Source of the DNA: Bremia lactucae
Taxonomy: Eukaryota > Oomycota > Peronosporomycetes > Peronosporales > Peronosporaceae
DNA length: 64,000 nt
Direction: 5' to 3'
NCBI RefSeq assembly: GCF_004359215.1
Contig: NC_090615.1
Location: 3,282,318 to 3,346,317, forward strand
Shown: positions 1-10,547 of the stretch, in pieces
How positions within the stretch are numbered: the first letter of the stretch is position 1
Layout: each line of letters opens with the position of its first letter
Translations under genes and position numbers: made by a program
Notes under the pieces: generated by a model
The model's database searches: none
What the model was told of the DNA's origin: nothing
What the model saw: the letters and a program-made list of their open reading frames with translations, nothing else

Positions 1-9
1 CGTACGTTG

Positions 10-584
10 AATTAGACGAAATCGGGGGTGTAAATTTGTATGTGCATATACATACATGAATGGTGTTAATTAAAACATAGAGAATATGAAGGGTGTCCGA
101 TAAGACAAAGGGGGTGTCCAGATAGCAGCTCCCATGGTAAAATTGTATCTATATATATTAAGGTCCTACGTATTATGCTTCTCAATTTCCTGACTTTATA
201 CATTAAGTCAGGACATTGAGCAATGAGTCACTATACTTAATTCTTATTAATACATAAATAAAAATTAAGTATAGTGACTCAGCGCTCATCGCCCATTAGC
301 CCGTTTGGCGGGGCTGATTAAAAAATAATTGTCAAATAAGTGAGCAATATCTATAGGAAGCACATATAATCACACACCCTTCAATCATAATCACCCTGTA
401 ATGGGGCACAAATCGGTTGGAGAACCGTTGTTGTGGTACATTAACTTTATACCGTTTTATCTAATTTTAAAATAGTTAGTTACTTAAATCCCATTTATTA
501 TGGTAACAAATATCGTCGCCGCCAGATAAAAATCTGGCGGCCGAAATCTATTTTAAATTAGCTCGGGAAGGTTTTTAGATTTAA
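10..584. repeat. Left copy of a diverged ~580-bp duplicated segment
   Basis: This segment is repeated, with scattered substitutions and small indels, at 589-1168. Both copies hold the same non-LTR flank followed, at the same point, by the start of a family A LTR (TGTAATGGGGCAC at 397 here and at 980 in the right copy). Because flank and insertion point match, the copies are the same locus, as haplotypes or a segmental duplicate, and not two independent insertions. The left copy stops at an N inside the LTR. No coding region is seen in 1-396. Confidence 0.8.
181..314. other. Cluster of three stem-loops
   Basis: Three hairpins sit in tandem. The first pairs CTCAAT..CCTGACTT (181-196) with AAGTCAGG..ATTGAG (205-220). 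The second has perfect 19-bp arms at 224-242 and 263-281. The third, around 297-315, pairs AGCCC with GGGCT. The same three occur in the right copy (second hairpin arms 807-825 and 846-864). The function is unknown; it could be a foldback or structured-RNA segment. Confidence 0.6.
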
Positions 585-585
585 N
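585..585. other. Assembly gap (single N)
   Basis: A single N separates the two copies of the duplicated segment. The left contig ends inside an LTR, and the right one restarts upstream of the same LTR, as expected when two haplotigs are placed in series. Confidence 0.85.
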
Positions 586-588
586 TTA

Positions 589-1168
589 AATTAGACGAAA
601 TGAAGGGTGTAGGTGTGTATGTGCATATTTATATGGGTGATGTTGATTAAAATATAGAGAATATATGAAGGAGGGGGTGGGTCCGATTAGACAAAAGGTG
701 TCCAGATAGCAGCTCCCATGGTAAAATTGTATCTATATATATTAAGATCCTACGTATTATACTTCTCAATTTCCTGACTTTGTAATTAAGTCAGGACATT
801 GAGCAATGAGTCACTTTACTGAATTCTTAATAATACATTAATAAAAATTAAGTAAAGTGACTCAGCGCTCAGCGCCCATTAGCCCGTTTGGCGGGGCTGA
901 TTAAAAAAGAATTGTCAAATAAGTGAGCATTATTTATAGGAAGCACATATAATCACACACCCTTCAATCATAATCACCCTGTAATGGGGCACAAATCGGT
1001 TGGAGAACCGTTGTTGTGGTACATTAACTTTATACCGTTTTATCTAATTTTAAAATAGTTAGTTACTTAAATCCCATTTATTATGGTAACAAATATCGTC
1101 GCCGCCAGATAAAAATCTGGCGGCCGAAATCTATTTTAAATTAGCTCGGGAAGGTTTTTAGATTTAAA
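589..1168. repeat. Right copy of the ~580-bp duplicated segment
   Basis: Diverged copy of 10-584. It continues without a break into the complete family A LTR at 980, so this is the copy that belongs to element A1. Confidence 0.8.
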
Positions 1169-1454
1169 CAATTAAATCAAGTGCAGTTCCCCTTTTGATC
1201 TTAAAGCGTTAATTGCCTTCCAAAGGCTTGCGCATTGATCTGTAAGAGATAGAAGCCTTTCTAAGGTATATCCTCTTGGGCACTAGTTGCCACTTGGTTT
1301 TACAAACCCCTGAATCCCTTGAACTAGGATTCATTAAGCTTTAATAGTTTGTACGACTCCCTGAGTTGTTAAACCCATTAGTTCATATGAACTATGTGAC
1401 TCTCTGAGTCTGAAAGTCTTCCTCCGACTTTAGGAGCGAGGTAACTCCGCTACA
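980..1454 (+). repeat. 5' LTR of A1
   Basis: Starts TGTAATGGGGCAC and ends ..CCGCTACA, so the TG..CA ends are intact. Related LTRs are at 8202-8689, 49665-50123 and 56249-56727. It should carry the promoter and polyadenylation signal of the element. Confidence 0.9.
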
Positions 1455-1456
1455 CC

Positions 1457-1469
1457 TGGTAGCACTCGT
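1457..1469 (+). promoter_or_regulatory. Primer-binding site of A1
   Basis: TGGTAGCACTCGT lies two bases after the LTR. TGG is the expected complement of a tRNA CCA end. Family B elements use a nearly identical site (TGGTAGCACTTGA at 39138), so A and B probably share a primer tRNA; its identity cannot be set here. Confidence 0.65.
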
Positions 1470-1514
1470 AGTCAATCTACGCCTGAGTCCTTACAAGACT
1501 AATTTCTCTCGAAA

Positions 1515-2520
1515 ATGGAAGAGGTTCCAGAATTGTCCGAACCGCAACGCGTCGCTTATGACAAGCTCAAAATTTTTTTGGGCTTAGACACGTGAAATTT
1601 ATTATCTCCGGGACCAGAGGTCATGCATGCAAGGCTTGAATCCTTCATGCGGTACGAAGCCTCCCTGATCGGTCAAATACAGGACCACTTAGCGGCATCT
1701 ATGCCAACCCGGTACATCTCTGTACCTGACTCAGAGCCGAGGGCTCGCCCTCTAGCTGCTAATGTGAAGACATTTGAGGGAAAGAGGGAGACCATCTCCC
1801 TTATTGAATTAAGCAGATGGAAATGTCCATTGATACGCCTTGCTCTTAACAGAACGGCAAAAGGTGGCTATGGCCATTTCCAAACTTGGCGGTAGAGCCA
1901 TGGAATGGGCACTATCGGGCAGCACGTCCATAAACGACGCTTTTCTCTCATGGGATTCGCTTAAACCCGAGCATGTTTGCACCGCCTGATCAGGCTTTTT
2001 GCATGCGAGCACGGCTCCTAGCGACTCGACAGGGTAAAAGAACCCTAGGAGACTTTGTCCAGGAGTTGAGAACGCTCATTGCATCTATGCATCAAGACCC
2101 GGTGCAAGAAGCAATTGTAGGGACCACCTTTATGGGTGGTCTCAATGAGGGCGTTGCCCGGACGGAATTGTTCCGATCTCAACCGGCTACTTTCGAAGAG
2201 GCAGTTGCCATAGCGCTACGCGCCAAGTGTGACATTAAGTCTGCTCGCGTTAGCACGCCTGTCTACCGAACAAGCTCTTCGAGCACATGGGTTCCGTCTA
2301 ATAGAGCGGAACCTATTGATTTAAGCCTCGTTGAGGAAGGAGAAGATGCTCTTCAAGCTGTAGAACAGCATAAGACCATCCGTAGATGTTATATATGCGG
2401 AAGCACGAAACCCTTACGTCCCGCCTGCCCCCAACGAAATCCGCGTAAAGCTCGAAAGAGCTCCAACTCCGACCTATACCAGAGATTTGGTACAGTGCGG
2501 GAAAACGTCGATACCCAGTA
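1515..2520 (+). pseudogene. A1 gag, frameshifted
   Basis: Capsid-nucleocapsid polyprotein of element A1, here in several frames. It starts at the ATG at 1515, the same place as in A2. The best-kept part is 1973-2521, which holds the retrotransposon-gag core (..LLATRQGKRTLGD.., ..RTELFRSQPATFEEAV..). A nucleocapsid zinc knuckle follows near 2388-2430, reading CYICGSTKPLRPAC. The family pattern is CX2CX4HX4C and the His is replaced by Pro here, while A2 keeps it (CYMCGSTKHLRPSC). The gag product would package element RNA, but this copy cannot encode it in one piece. Confidence 0.8.
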
Positions 2521-2620
2521 GGTGCGGGGCACCTTACTGGGAAGCCCTAGGCTCTATTGAACCTCTTAGGGGTGAGAGTAAACAGGACCTAGCCCAATTC
2601 GCTCGGCGTGTAATGGCACG

Positions 2621-3520
2621 GTGCGTGAGTATAAGCCTGGCTTGCTAGTCGCTCAAGCGACTGTAAAGGGCTTTGATAAGCCGTGGTCAATTTTAATTGA
2701 CTCAGGAGCGTATGCAATTATGCTCGGCGCGTTTGCCTTGAAGGAAATCAACAATACGTTGAGGCGCTTAAAGCGCATGAAGGTGATACAATCACTGTTC
2801 GCTTAGCGACTGGGACTCGCGTCACTATTCCCAAAGTTCCATTGAGCTTAGGTTTCTGGACTTGGACAGTATGGAACGCTGTCTCGTCCTTGTTTTGGAT
2901 TCGAGACATTATCTCATCCTTGGTATGGCCTGGTTAGAACACCATGAGCCATGGATCGGATCGAGGTCTAAGACCTTAGGGGTCACGCGCAATGTTCCTA
3001 GCAAAGTTTTGGAGAGTCATGAACCCACCTTTTCTAGGCAACAAAAGCGCTATTGGTGCGGATCATTGGATGAGTCTGTCAGTGTTTTAGACATTGGCAT
3101 GTCTGAGTTAATAAACTCTAATGTTAAGAACATTAATTCTGAGCCCGACTCAGCAGAAAGAAGTGGAACGGCACGTACTCCGTCGAGTGACACTCGTTAT
3201 AATAACGATTCACTAAATGCTGAAAGCATTGTTGGCCTAAGGCCGAATCATCAAGGGTGCAATATCCCTGAGATACGTGGAGTGGCACATCTAAGTCCAC
3301 CGAGTAAGATCGGCCGAGGTGGCATCATACTGAGTGTCAGTAGTGACACTGTTGGCGGTTCGCCAGGACCTCAAGGGTGCAATATCCCTGAGATACGTGG
3401 AGTAGCATGTCTAAGTCCACCGATTATGGTCGGCCGAGGTGGCACCATACTGAGTGTCAATAGTGTCACTATTGGCGGTTCGCCAGGGCATTTTGGGTCA
3501 ACCCTCCTTATGCACGTGAA
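2621..3520 (+). pseudogene. A1 protease and spacer, broken
   Basis: Retropepsin-like aspartic protease that would mature the Gag-Pol polyprotein. The motif LIDSGA (about 2692-2710) is the active-site D-S-G. The sequence after it differs from the intact LIDSGASCNYARRL of A2 and is out of frame. A second protease-like strand (..YLILGMAWLEHHEPWI..) reads at 2895-2955 in another frame. The stretch 3050-3520 is a low-conservation linker between protease and RT and carries an in-frame tandem repeat. Confidence 0.7.
3251..3490 (+). repeat. Two tandem 120-bp units (40 aa each) in the A1 pol linker
   Basis: Units 3251-3370 and 3371-3490 are exactly 120 bp apart and keep the reading frame (GCNIPEIRGVA..LSPP..GRGG..ILSV..GGSPG). 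The sister element A2 lacks this stretch at the matching place (about 51925-51960). Confidence 0.85.
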
Positions 3521-3989
3521 GCAACACGTAAACGTTTGCTGGATAAGGAAGTTGAGTTACCTTACTCCTTGTCAGATGACAAATTAGACACCCTGTCTTG
3601 TATAGAACCAATACAGGCTATAAAACCCGGGGACGTGAATGTCCCGGCCTCTAAGAGGCGTATTGTTTCCACTCCAAGACAGGGTGGACACGAAGCGTGT
3701 ATACCCCCACAAAGTGATACGAGTGAGCAAGTACATACGCTTGTACATGGCGTAACCGGTAACATTGAGGGGGAAGTTAGCCTTGCGTAATCCCTTCGTT
3801 ACATGCTCTTTTAGAGCTAGACATAAATGTCTATTGATGAGTGCGGTCGGGCCTTAAGGCTGGCGACTTATCTGAAGTGGTGGTCATTCGACCATCGATT
3901 GAGTTAAACTCATCGTCACTTCAAGACTAAGCTGTCCTAGATGACAAAAGCTGCACTTAGTGCGCAAAAAATGAGTCATCGATCCTTAA

Positions 3990-5640
3990 AGATCCTACGG
4001 ATCCCTTTTATCCCTTGATTAAGGAGTTCCAAGATGTGGCATGTAATAACCCACAATCTGTTTTACCTCCGGATAGAGGTGTTCGTCATGAAATTGACTT
4101 GGTTCCGGGAATCAAATACTGTGTCACAAGACAATGGCCTTTACCAAGGGAGCAGTGTGACGTCATTGACGATTTCTTCCGTGCTAAGCACGAGGCTGGA
4201 ATGGTACGAGAGAGCAAATCTCCTCATTCGACACCGACATTTTGTGTCAAAAAGCCAAATGGTAAATGGCGCATTGTACATGCTTATAATAAGCTTAATG
4301 CTGTCACTATACCAGCACAAACACCAATTCCTAGAAAGGATGTTTATCAGAATAATATGGTGGGATGTACGATGTACAGTGCATTGGACTAAGTCGATGG
4401 TTACTATCAATTGCTCATGCGAGTTAGCGATATCCCGCTTACAGCGGTTAGCACCCCAAGCGGCATGTTATGGGAGTGGCTGGTTATGTCACAAGGATTT
4501 TCCAACGCCCTGGCAACATTTGATTGTCTAGTGACGCAACTGTTTCGCCCTCATCGAGGTTATGCACAGACTTATTTCGATGATATTTTTGTCCACAGTC
4601 GTGCGGAGCAGGGTCGGTCGGATATGGAAACCATTTAGACCATTTGCGAGTAGTGCTCGAGTGCATGCGCACAAACAATTTGTATGCCAATGCATCTAAA
4701 TGCATTTTGGCGCAGACGAAATTCCTTTTTTAGGATGCTTCATTGGAAAGCGAGGCCTTAGAGCGGATCCCGCTAAGGTGAAAGTTAAAGTAGATTGGCC
4801 GGTTCCTAAAAACCAAAAGGATTTGCGTAAGTGGTTGGGTCTCGCCAATTATTTCCAAAATCTAGCGAAAATTACGCCGATATGGCTAGGCCATTATCTA
4901 ATCTCCTTTAATAGGATACAGAATGGTGCTGGACTAGCATCGAACATAATGCTTTTCGAGCAGTTAAGGATAGTCTTATCCATGCCCCGATTCTGGCACT
5001 GCCAAACCCAGATTGGCTTTTCAGTGTCGTCTGTGACGCATCGGATTTTGCCATTGGCAGTGCTCTGTTACAAACAGATGTTGATGGGCATGAACGTGTT
5101 ATTGCGTTCGAGTCTAGACAGCTTAAAGCTGCGATAAAGAAATACCTAGTTCATTACAAAGAGTTACTTGCTATGAAGTATGCTCTCGTCAAATTCGGAG
5201 TTCATCTGCTCGGCTCTAAGCCGTTTGTGATATATACAGATCACACATCATTACGCACGGCGACTAAGTCGCCCCATCTCTCACAGAGAATGGCCGATGG
5301 CTATCCTTTTTCGCGGAGAATACAACTCCGAGGTGAAGTATAAGCCCGGCAAGCAGAATTCTTTGGCCGATGCGTTATCACGCAGGCCGGATTATGAGCT
5401 CTCTTATTTAACGACTATCATGTCGCCTTTCCCTGAATTAATCCGTTCGGCTTACGCCAAGGATGAACAGTGTGTAGCTCTGCTACGAGCTCTAAAGAAC
5501 TCTGATTCAGGTTTTAGATTGCCGGCACGTTTGCGGGCAAGGTTACATCGATTTTCTATCGATAACGTCCTTTGCTTTATTGCACAGACACCGCGGACCC
5601 TCCGTGTGTTGTTGTTCCTCGTGATGATGATTTAAAGTAT
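3990..5640 (+). pseudogene. A1 reverse transcriptase and RNase H, broken
   Basis: RT copies element RNA into DNA, and RNase H removes the RNA strand. RT runs from EFQDV (about 4020). It carries the fingers motif SPTFCVKKP-like at 4215-4255, motif A ALD at 4381-4389, and the catalytic YFDD at about 4573-4584 (QTYFDDIFVHSR). Directly after ALD comes an in-frame TAA (4390-4392), which A2 shares. Later parts (4700-4870, 5020-5140) sit in different frames. RNase H ends with the typical VKYKPGKQNSLADALSRRPDY at about 5331-5398, split here only by position. At least four frame changes make the gene inactive. Confidence 0.85.
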
Positions 5641-7140
5641 TGAATCCTCAATAAGGCACACGATACTGTCCTTGGTGGTCATCTCGGTAGAGAAAAGACC
5701 TACGACTCTATAAGCCAGAGTTATTGGTGGCCCAAACTTTATAAATGGGTCAGCATATATGTTCGCACATGCGAAACGTGCCAACGGGTTAAACCCTCGG
5801 CACATGCCGCTGCGCCACTGGCGAGTCTTCCGTCCCATAGGTTGCTGGGAGTCCATTTGTATGGATTTTGTTTTTGGGCTACCGAGAGATTCCGCCGGTA
5901 ACTCCGGCATAGTTGTCTTTGTTGACCGATTGGGCAAAATGGATCACTTAGCGGCCGTGCCGGATTCCATTGATGGTGAAGGTACAGCTTGGCTGTTTTT
6001 TTATCGCGTTTTTCGACAACATGATTTGCCAGTGGCAATTGTCTCTGATCAGGACCCCCGTTTCACGGGTAAATTCTGAAATCAATTTTCCGAGTGCTTG
6101 GCACCAGATTGGATATGTCCCCTGCGGACCATCCGCAGACGGATGGTCTAACTGAACGTGTCAATCGCGTCATTGAAGACGTTTTACGCGGTGCGTGTGC
6201 TCTGACACCGAAGAGCTGGAGCTCAATGCTCCCAGTGGTGGAGTTTGCATTAAGTAACGCTGTACAAGCCTCTACCGGCTATACTCCATTCTTTGTAAAC
6301 GGTCTTACCCACCCACGCGTTCCATTAACAATACCACTGCGTAATTCAGGGCTTGGTGGGAGAGAATTAGCTGATAGGCTTGCTGATATCAGCCCTGTTC
6401 CAGTTCGAAAACAACTAAGCGAGTTCTCGCGACGCGATTTAGTGTCTTAAGACATGTAAGGGATACGATGGATGATAGCCAAGACAAACAAAAAGAACAA
6501 GCAGATGCCAAAGGCAGAAAACGTATTAATTCTGATATGGTCTGAGACCGAGTTCTTGCAAACGCTAAAAATCTACCTACCAACTTGGTTTCCGCGGTCT
6601 TCAAGACCAAATTGCGCACGCGCTTTATAGGACCATAACGGTCGTGGCCAAGAAGGGACTAGCTTATACGCTAAACCTTCCAAGCAAGCTGCGTACACAC
6701 CCAGTGTTCTACGTTGGCTTACTTAAGCCATATCGGGACCCTTCCATGTGGACTTGAAGGCGCTTGCGCCGAGACAGGCGGTCGTGCCGCAAATTGCTGC
6801 ATCCTCACCAGGATGTCCAGCTGGCCCTCTAAACAAGGAGGCTGCTGACGCTCCAGCGTTGAAAGACGGTCCAGAACCGCCTCAAAAGAGCTCTCAACCC
6901 GAGCAAGGACCTCACGAAGAAGTTGCACCTCGTGCCGTAGAGCATCAATGCTTCCGCCGAAATTTCGGCCCCCTTCCGCGCTGCTTGATGCGCGGGGAAA
7001 CCTTCGTTTCATGTGGAGAAATTTTTATAGCGACGTCGTCGTGAGGGTCAATAGCATTATCTGTATCTGATGAAGTGGCTAGGGTACCCCTCTTCTGAAA
7101 ACTCTTAGAAGTTCGAGGTACCTCTTCGGCAAGATTGCCC
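5641..7140 (+). pseudogene. A1 integrase with C-terminal chromodomain, broken
   Basis: Integrase joins element DNA to the genome, and a chromodomain can direct it to marked chromatin. The HHCC zinc-binding region is at 5655-5790 (GGHLGREKT .. CETCQRV). The catalytic core is at 5850-6180: MDFVFGLP gives the first Asp, SDQDPRF the second and TERVNR the Glu. The GPY/F-type end (HPVFYVGLLKPY) is at 6693-6735. After a linker with several stops a chromodomain remains at about 7005-7110 (FHVEKFL .. YLMKWLGYPSSENSW). A frameshift near 6080 splits the core. Confidence 0.8.
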
Positions 7141-7971
7141 GTACGCCGTTGACGTTTTTGAGCGCCAAGCTCAGGGTCAACTCGCGTCAAACGACGCTTC
7201 CCACCACTAAACGTAGCATTAGGTGGATCCAAAGCCTCAGTGCGGCTTCGATATTTGGTTGTACGGTCAACCGAAGCACTGAAATATCGGCTAGACCTTT
7301 CTTCGTTTTGTGGCATAAATGCCAAACGTAACTGGCATTTGGCCTTAAGCTAAGCAAACTCAAAGTGAAGCTTCCGTTCCAAACGAACATCACCTCTATC
7401 CGCGGACTCTCTGAAATTCCAGATATTACGAAGTTTGCGGGCCCAGTTCTCATGAGACTTCGTTTACACTCCTTGTTTCGTTTGGAAATAAAACGATCGG
7501 AATTTCTTTCATGGAGGTCACCGAAGCCCCACGGGCTTGATCACGTAAATGCGTCAGATACCGGCTTCGCGTCATTACCTCCGGCGTAAGGTATTGCTCA
7601 TGAAGAGCGTCGCGAGCAGCGATCTCCTCCGGCGTCCTCGCCGGGTCACCAGAGGTCCAGATGGCCAAGCTATGACCCGTTATCTCTTTGAGACGCTCGT
7701 CCGCACTAAGCGGAATGAATCTATATTCACTATGAGCCTTCGCTTTCGCTATCTCGGCAGCTCGACGACTAGATCTTTCTTCTATGAGGATTATCTGCTC
7801 TTGCTCTTCATCGGGCGGATTCGTAACAATGTTGATCTCTGGGTCCCGTGTCCTGCTCAATGCAGTTAAGACATCAGCGGCACCACGTTCTGGGAACGGA
7901 TTCGGGGCTCGCCGACGTTCGTCCGGAGGAGAAGGCGTGAGCGAATGCCGCTCTTTTCCTCCTCCTCTCAT
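6719..7971 (-). pseudogene. Antisense ORF (aORF) of element A1
   Basis: Unrecognised protein on the strand opposite gag-pol. It starts at 7971, about 230 bp inside the 3' LTR, and ends at 6719 opposite the integrase tail motif. Three open pieces follow in order: 7971-7450 (173 codons), 7325-6945 and 7012-6719, with frameshifts between. The N-terminus is charged and Pro/Arg-rich. Residues 157-166 read IPIVLFPNET, then comes FENWARKLRNI. The middle is basic, and the end is a coiled coil (VQLLREVLARVESS..DRLSTLE). A2 keeps recognisable protein similarity (..NPFPERGAADVLTALSRT..). The sense strand below the coiled coil has several stops, so the antisense frame is not a shadow there. Function unknown. 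Confidence 0.6.
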
Positions 7972-8201
7972 TGAGAGTGACTTTCAAAGTCCACCATTCC
8001 CTCATCGTCGAGGAAGGTGCTCAGAGTCTGTGACTCACGCTAAGTGATATAGAAAGGAGTGCGGTTGAACGAATGAGTGCGGTTGAACGAATGAGTGCAT
8101 TGTCATTCGACAAAGGAATGGAAAACACAACCAACCGGTTAGCTGTTTAGGTTCCATGAAGCGAATGTGTCACTCGGTGTCAACAGTCTGATGGAAGAGG
8201 G

Positions 8202-8689
8202 TGTAATGGGGCACACATCGGTTGGAGAACCGTTGTTGTGGCTCATTTACTTTATGGGTAAAATACCCTTTTATCTAATTTCAAAATAGTTAGTTACTTG
8301 AATCCCATTTATTATGGGTAATAAATGTGGTCGCCGCCAGATATACATCTGGCGGCCAAAATCTGTTTTTTTAATTAGCTAGAATAAAATTTTTAGATTT
8401 AAATAATTAAATGAAGTTCAGTTCCACTTTTGATCTTGAAGCGTTAAGTGCCTTCTTAAGGCTTGCGCGTTGATCTGTAAGAGATAGAAGCCTTTCTAAG
8501 GTATATCCTTTCGGGCACTAGTTGTCACTTGGTTCTACGAACCCCTGAATCCCTTGAACTAGGATTCATTAAGCTTAAATAGCTTGTACGACTCCCTGAG
8601 TAGTTAAACCCATTGGTTCAATAGAACTAAGTGACCTTCTGAGTCTGGAAGTCTTCCTCTGACTTTAGGAGCGAGGTAGCTCCGCTACA
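8202..8689 (+). repeat. 3' LTR of A1
   Basis: Starts TGTAATGGGGCACAC after a purine tract (GGAAGAGGG) and ends ..TCCGCTACA. It is homologous to 980-1454. The short direct repeat GAGTGCGGTTGAACGAAT occurs twice just upstream (about 8057-8092). Confidence 0.9.
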
Positions 8690-9017
8690 GAAGTAGTTTT
8701 CAGACTGATTTGTATTTAATCGATTTAAATACATAATCCTTTTCTTAACTAATTCTTAAATGCCATCTCTGTAGATAGACACTAATATGTATTTCTAGCG
8801 TATTTTTCTAGACCTCGCGTAAACGGATGACGCTAGCCGTCATTCCCGCTAATGCGAATGCCCTCAGGGACATCACATACACAAGGGTGGGTTCACAATG
8901 TGAACCACACCCAAGTGGTAGGTACAATTACAGCACTTAAGTTGTTGAACATCTCCTAAGTACACAAAGTGTACTTAATGGGGATTGTGTAACATAGGGC
9001 AGCTTTAGTCTGTAACT
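8690..9017 (-). repeat. 3' LTR remnant of B1
   Basis: Matches the inner part of the family B LTR (GAAGTAGTTTTCAGACTGAT onward). The outer ~200 bp (TGTAGGCGGGCAC..) is missing where A1 abuts. Confidence 0.85.
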
Positions 9018-9031
9018 TCTTCCTCCTCTTC
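9016..9031 (-). promoter_or_regulatory. Polypurine tract of B1
   Basis: On the minus strand GAAGAGGAGGAAGAAG directly precedes the 3' LTR, the place where plus-strand DNA synthesis is primed. B2 (AAAGAGGGGGATGG) and B3 (AAAGATGAAGG) have counterparts, which fixes the orientation of these LTRs. Confidence 0.75.
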
Positions 9032-9148
9032 AAGAACGAATTAACATTTGCAAATTCGTCAAAGAGGACTGAGGAGCAGCGAGCTGCTTAACGCGCCGCT
9101 TTGTTCTCTCATTCTCCCGTGCAACCTGTATCTCACACGGTGCAGAAC

Positions 9149-10547
9149 ATGCCGCCTAAAAGGAGCAAAAGAGGTATGTCGTCTGCAAAGACACCCACTC
9201 AACCACGCACGAAGCGCACGTGACGCGTTAACACGCCGCCGGCGCCTAGTGCCTCAATGTAGTAGATCCGTCGCTGTCGATTATAATGAGTCGACTCCTT
9301 CTCCGCTTATTGATGACGAGGAGCGTGGCAGTGCTTTGACGCCCATCCAATCGTCTCCTCTCTCAACCAGTTTGAAACAGCAACATTTACTAATGCTGTC
9401 TCGTCGTCTGTGCTGGCTAGGGCAGCGACCATGAATGAGAGCACTGCCAAAGAGGTGCAGCTGCTTCACCGTTGGATGAAACCTAAACATCTTATACTCA
9501 GGCCATAATGGTTCTGACATAGAGGAGCTTGACCCTAAAGCTCCGCCGACGACATGTGAACGTGCTCAGTTGGTGTCCCTAGCCACTCGTATCGGACGTG
9601 GCTATGTGAAGGGTGGCGTACCACTCATGCTTCCTCCGACTCAACGGCCTCGTGCCAACGGGCCGAGAGCGCGCTCCTAGAGCGCGCTATTGTAGATGCT
9701 CATAAATATTATGGCGTCTATAGTTCCTGGAAGTCTCTGGGGAAATAGCTTGAACGTATTTTTCCGATCCCGGTCGTGTTGCGTTCAAATGAAACGCCCG
9801 ACCGATATGAGGCGGAATTCACGCGCCGCTTTCATCCACATTACGATGCGATGAAACAGCGGTCGCAGCGGATTAATTTCGCCCGCTTGCGTGTGAAGTT
9901 AATCATGAGCGGTATGTATCTCCTGTTTCCTCTCGCTACGCTACTCCTGCTAGTCCATTTGAGACTAGCGGAGAGGCCTCAACTGGTGCCCTTTTCATAG
10001 GCAGCCACCAAGCCGGGCACATAAATACGAAGGTATCGATCGGCTCCCAAGAGTCGAAACTACTCTCCAGTGGAGAGGTAACCTCTCCACTGGACGAGTA
10101 TTGATACGTTTGACTAGGTAAGCAGCCTTTTAACAAGGAAGCGTTGATACCCACCTGCATCCATCAGAGCAGGCGGCGCCCGATAGGAGTGGTGAATTTG
10201 CCCACGTACTCGTGGCTGCTTTACCCACGTCCGTTCAGTCGCAGGCGTTCAGCGCTGCTGAACGACGCATTGAAGATCTCGAGGGTCAAGTCTTGCGACT
10301 GACCTCGGATTTTCAGGATGTCCGCGCGAAGGATCGTCAGGGTTATGAACGCCTGAAACTTCGGCTTGACATCCTCGAGAAATTGATGCCGGGGGACCCG
10401 AATTACGCCGTGGTATCCCTCGCTCTCCGACTCCTTATCGTGGTTGGAGAAGTCATTCGGCTGAGAGTTATCACCTTCCTCGTCTCCCTCATTCGATCGA
10501 CGCTAGACTCACAGTCGGCGTCACGATCGGTCTATTTAGACGGATGA
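9149..10547 (+). pseudogene. Antisense ORF (aORF) of element B1
   Basis: Same gene as at 35694 (B2), 45944 (B4, minus) and 57552 (B3). It starts MPPKRSKRGMSSAKTPTQPR, about 130 bp inside the 3' LTR. The N-terminal part has stops and frameshifts. The middle is well kept: GYVKGGVPLMLPPTQRPRAN, then after a 1-nt loss LLERAIVDAHKYYGVYSSW, then IPVVLRSNET at 9767-9796, then QRINFARLRVK. The last part (10212-10547) is a coiled coil (AAERRIEDLEGQVLRLTSDF..YERLKLRLDILEKLM). It runs antisense to the B1 chromodomain and linker. Function unknown. Confidence 0.6.

Larger units (their letters stand above)
980..8689 (+). mobile_element. Ty3/gypsy chromovirus A1, full-length but dead
   Basis: A complete LTR retrotransposon with 5' LTR 980-1454, primer site, gag, protease, RT, RNase H, integrase, chromodomain, a convergent antisense ORF (7971-6719) and 3' LTR 8202-8689. 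The domain order RT-RNaseH-integrase is that of Metaviridae. Stops and frameshifts occur in every sense gene. The sequences flanking the two LTRs (CACCC before, GAAGT after) do not match. The 3' LTR abuts a family B LTR fragment directly. A simple insertion followed by decay therefore does not explain the right end. Confidence 0.9.

Noticed and set aside
3251..3490. CRISPR-like repeat array
   Set aside because: Only two units, in-frame coding, with no spacers; it is a duplicated pol linker segment in a eukaryotic element.
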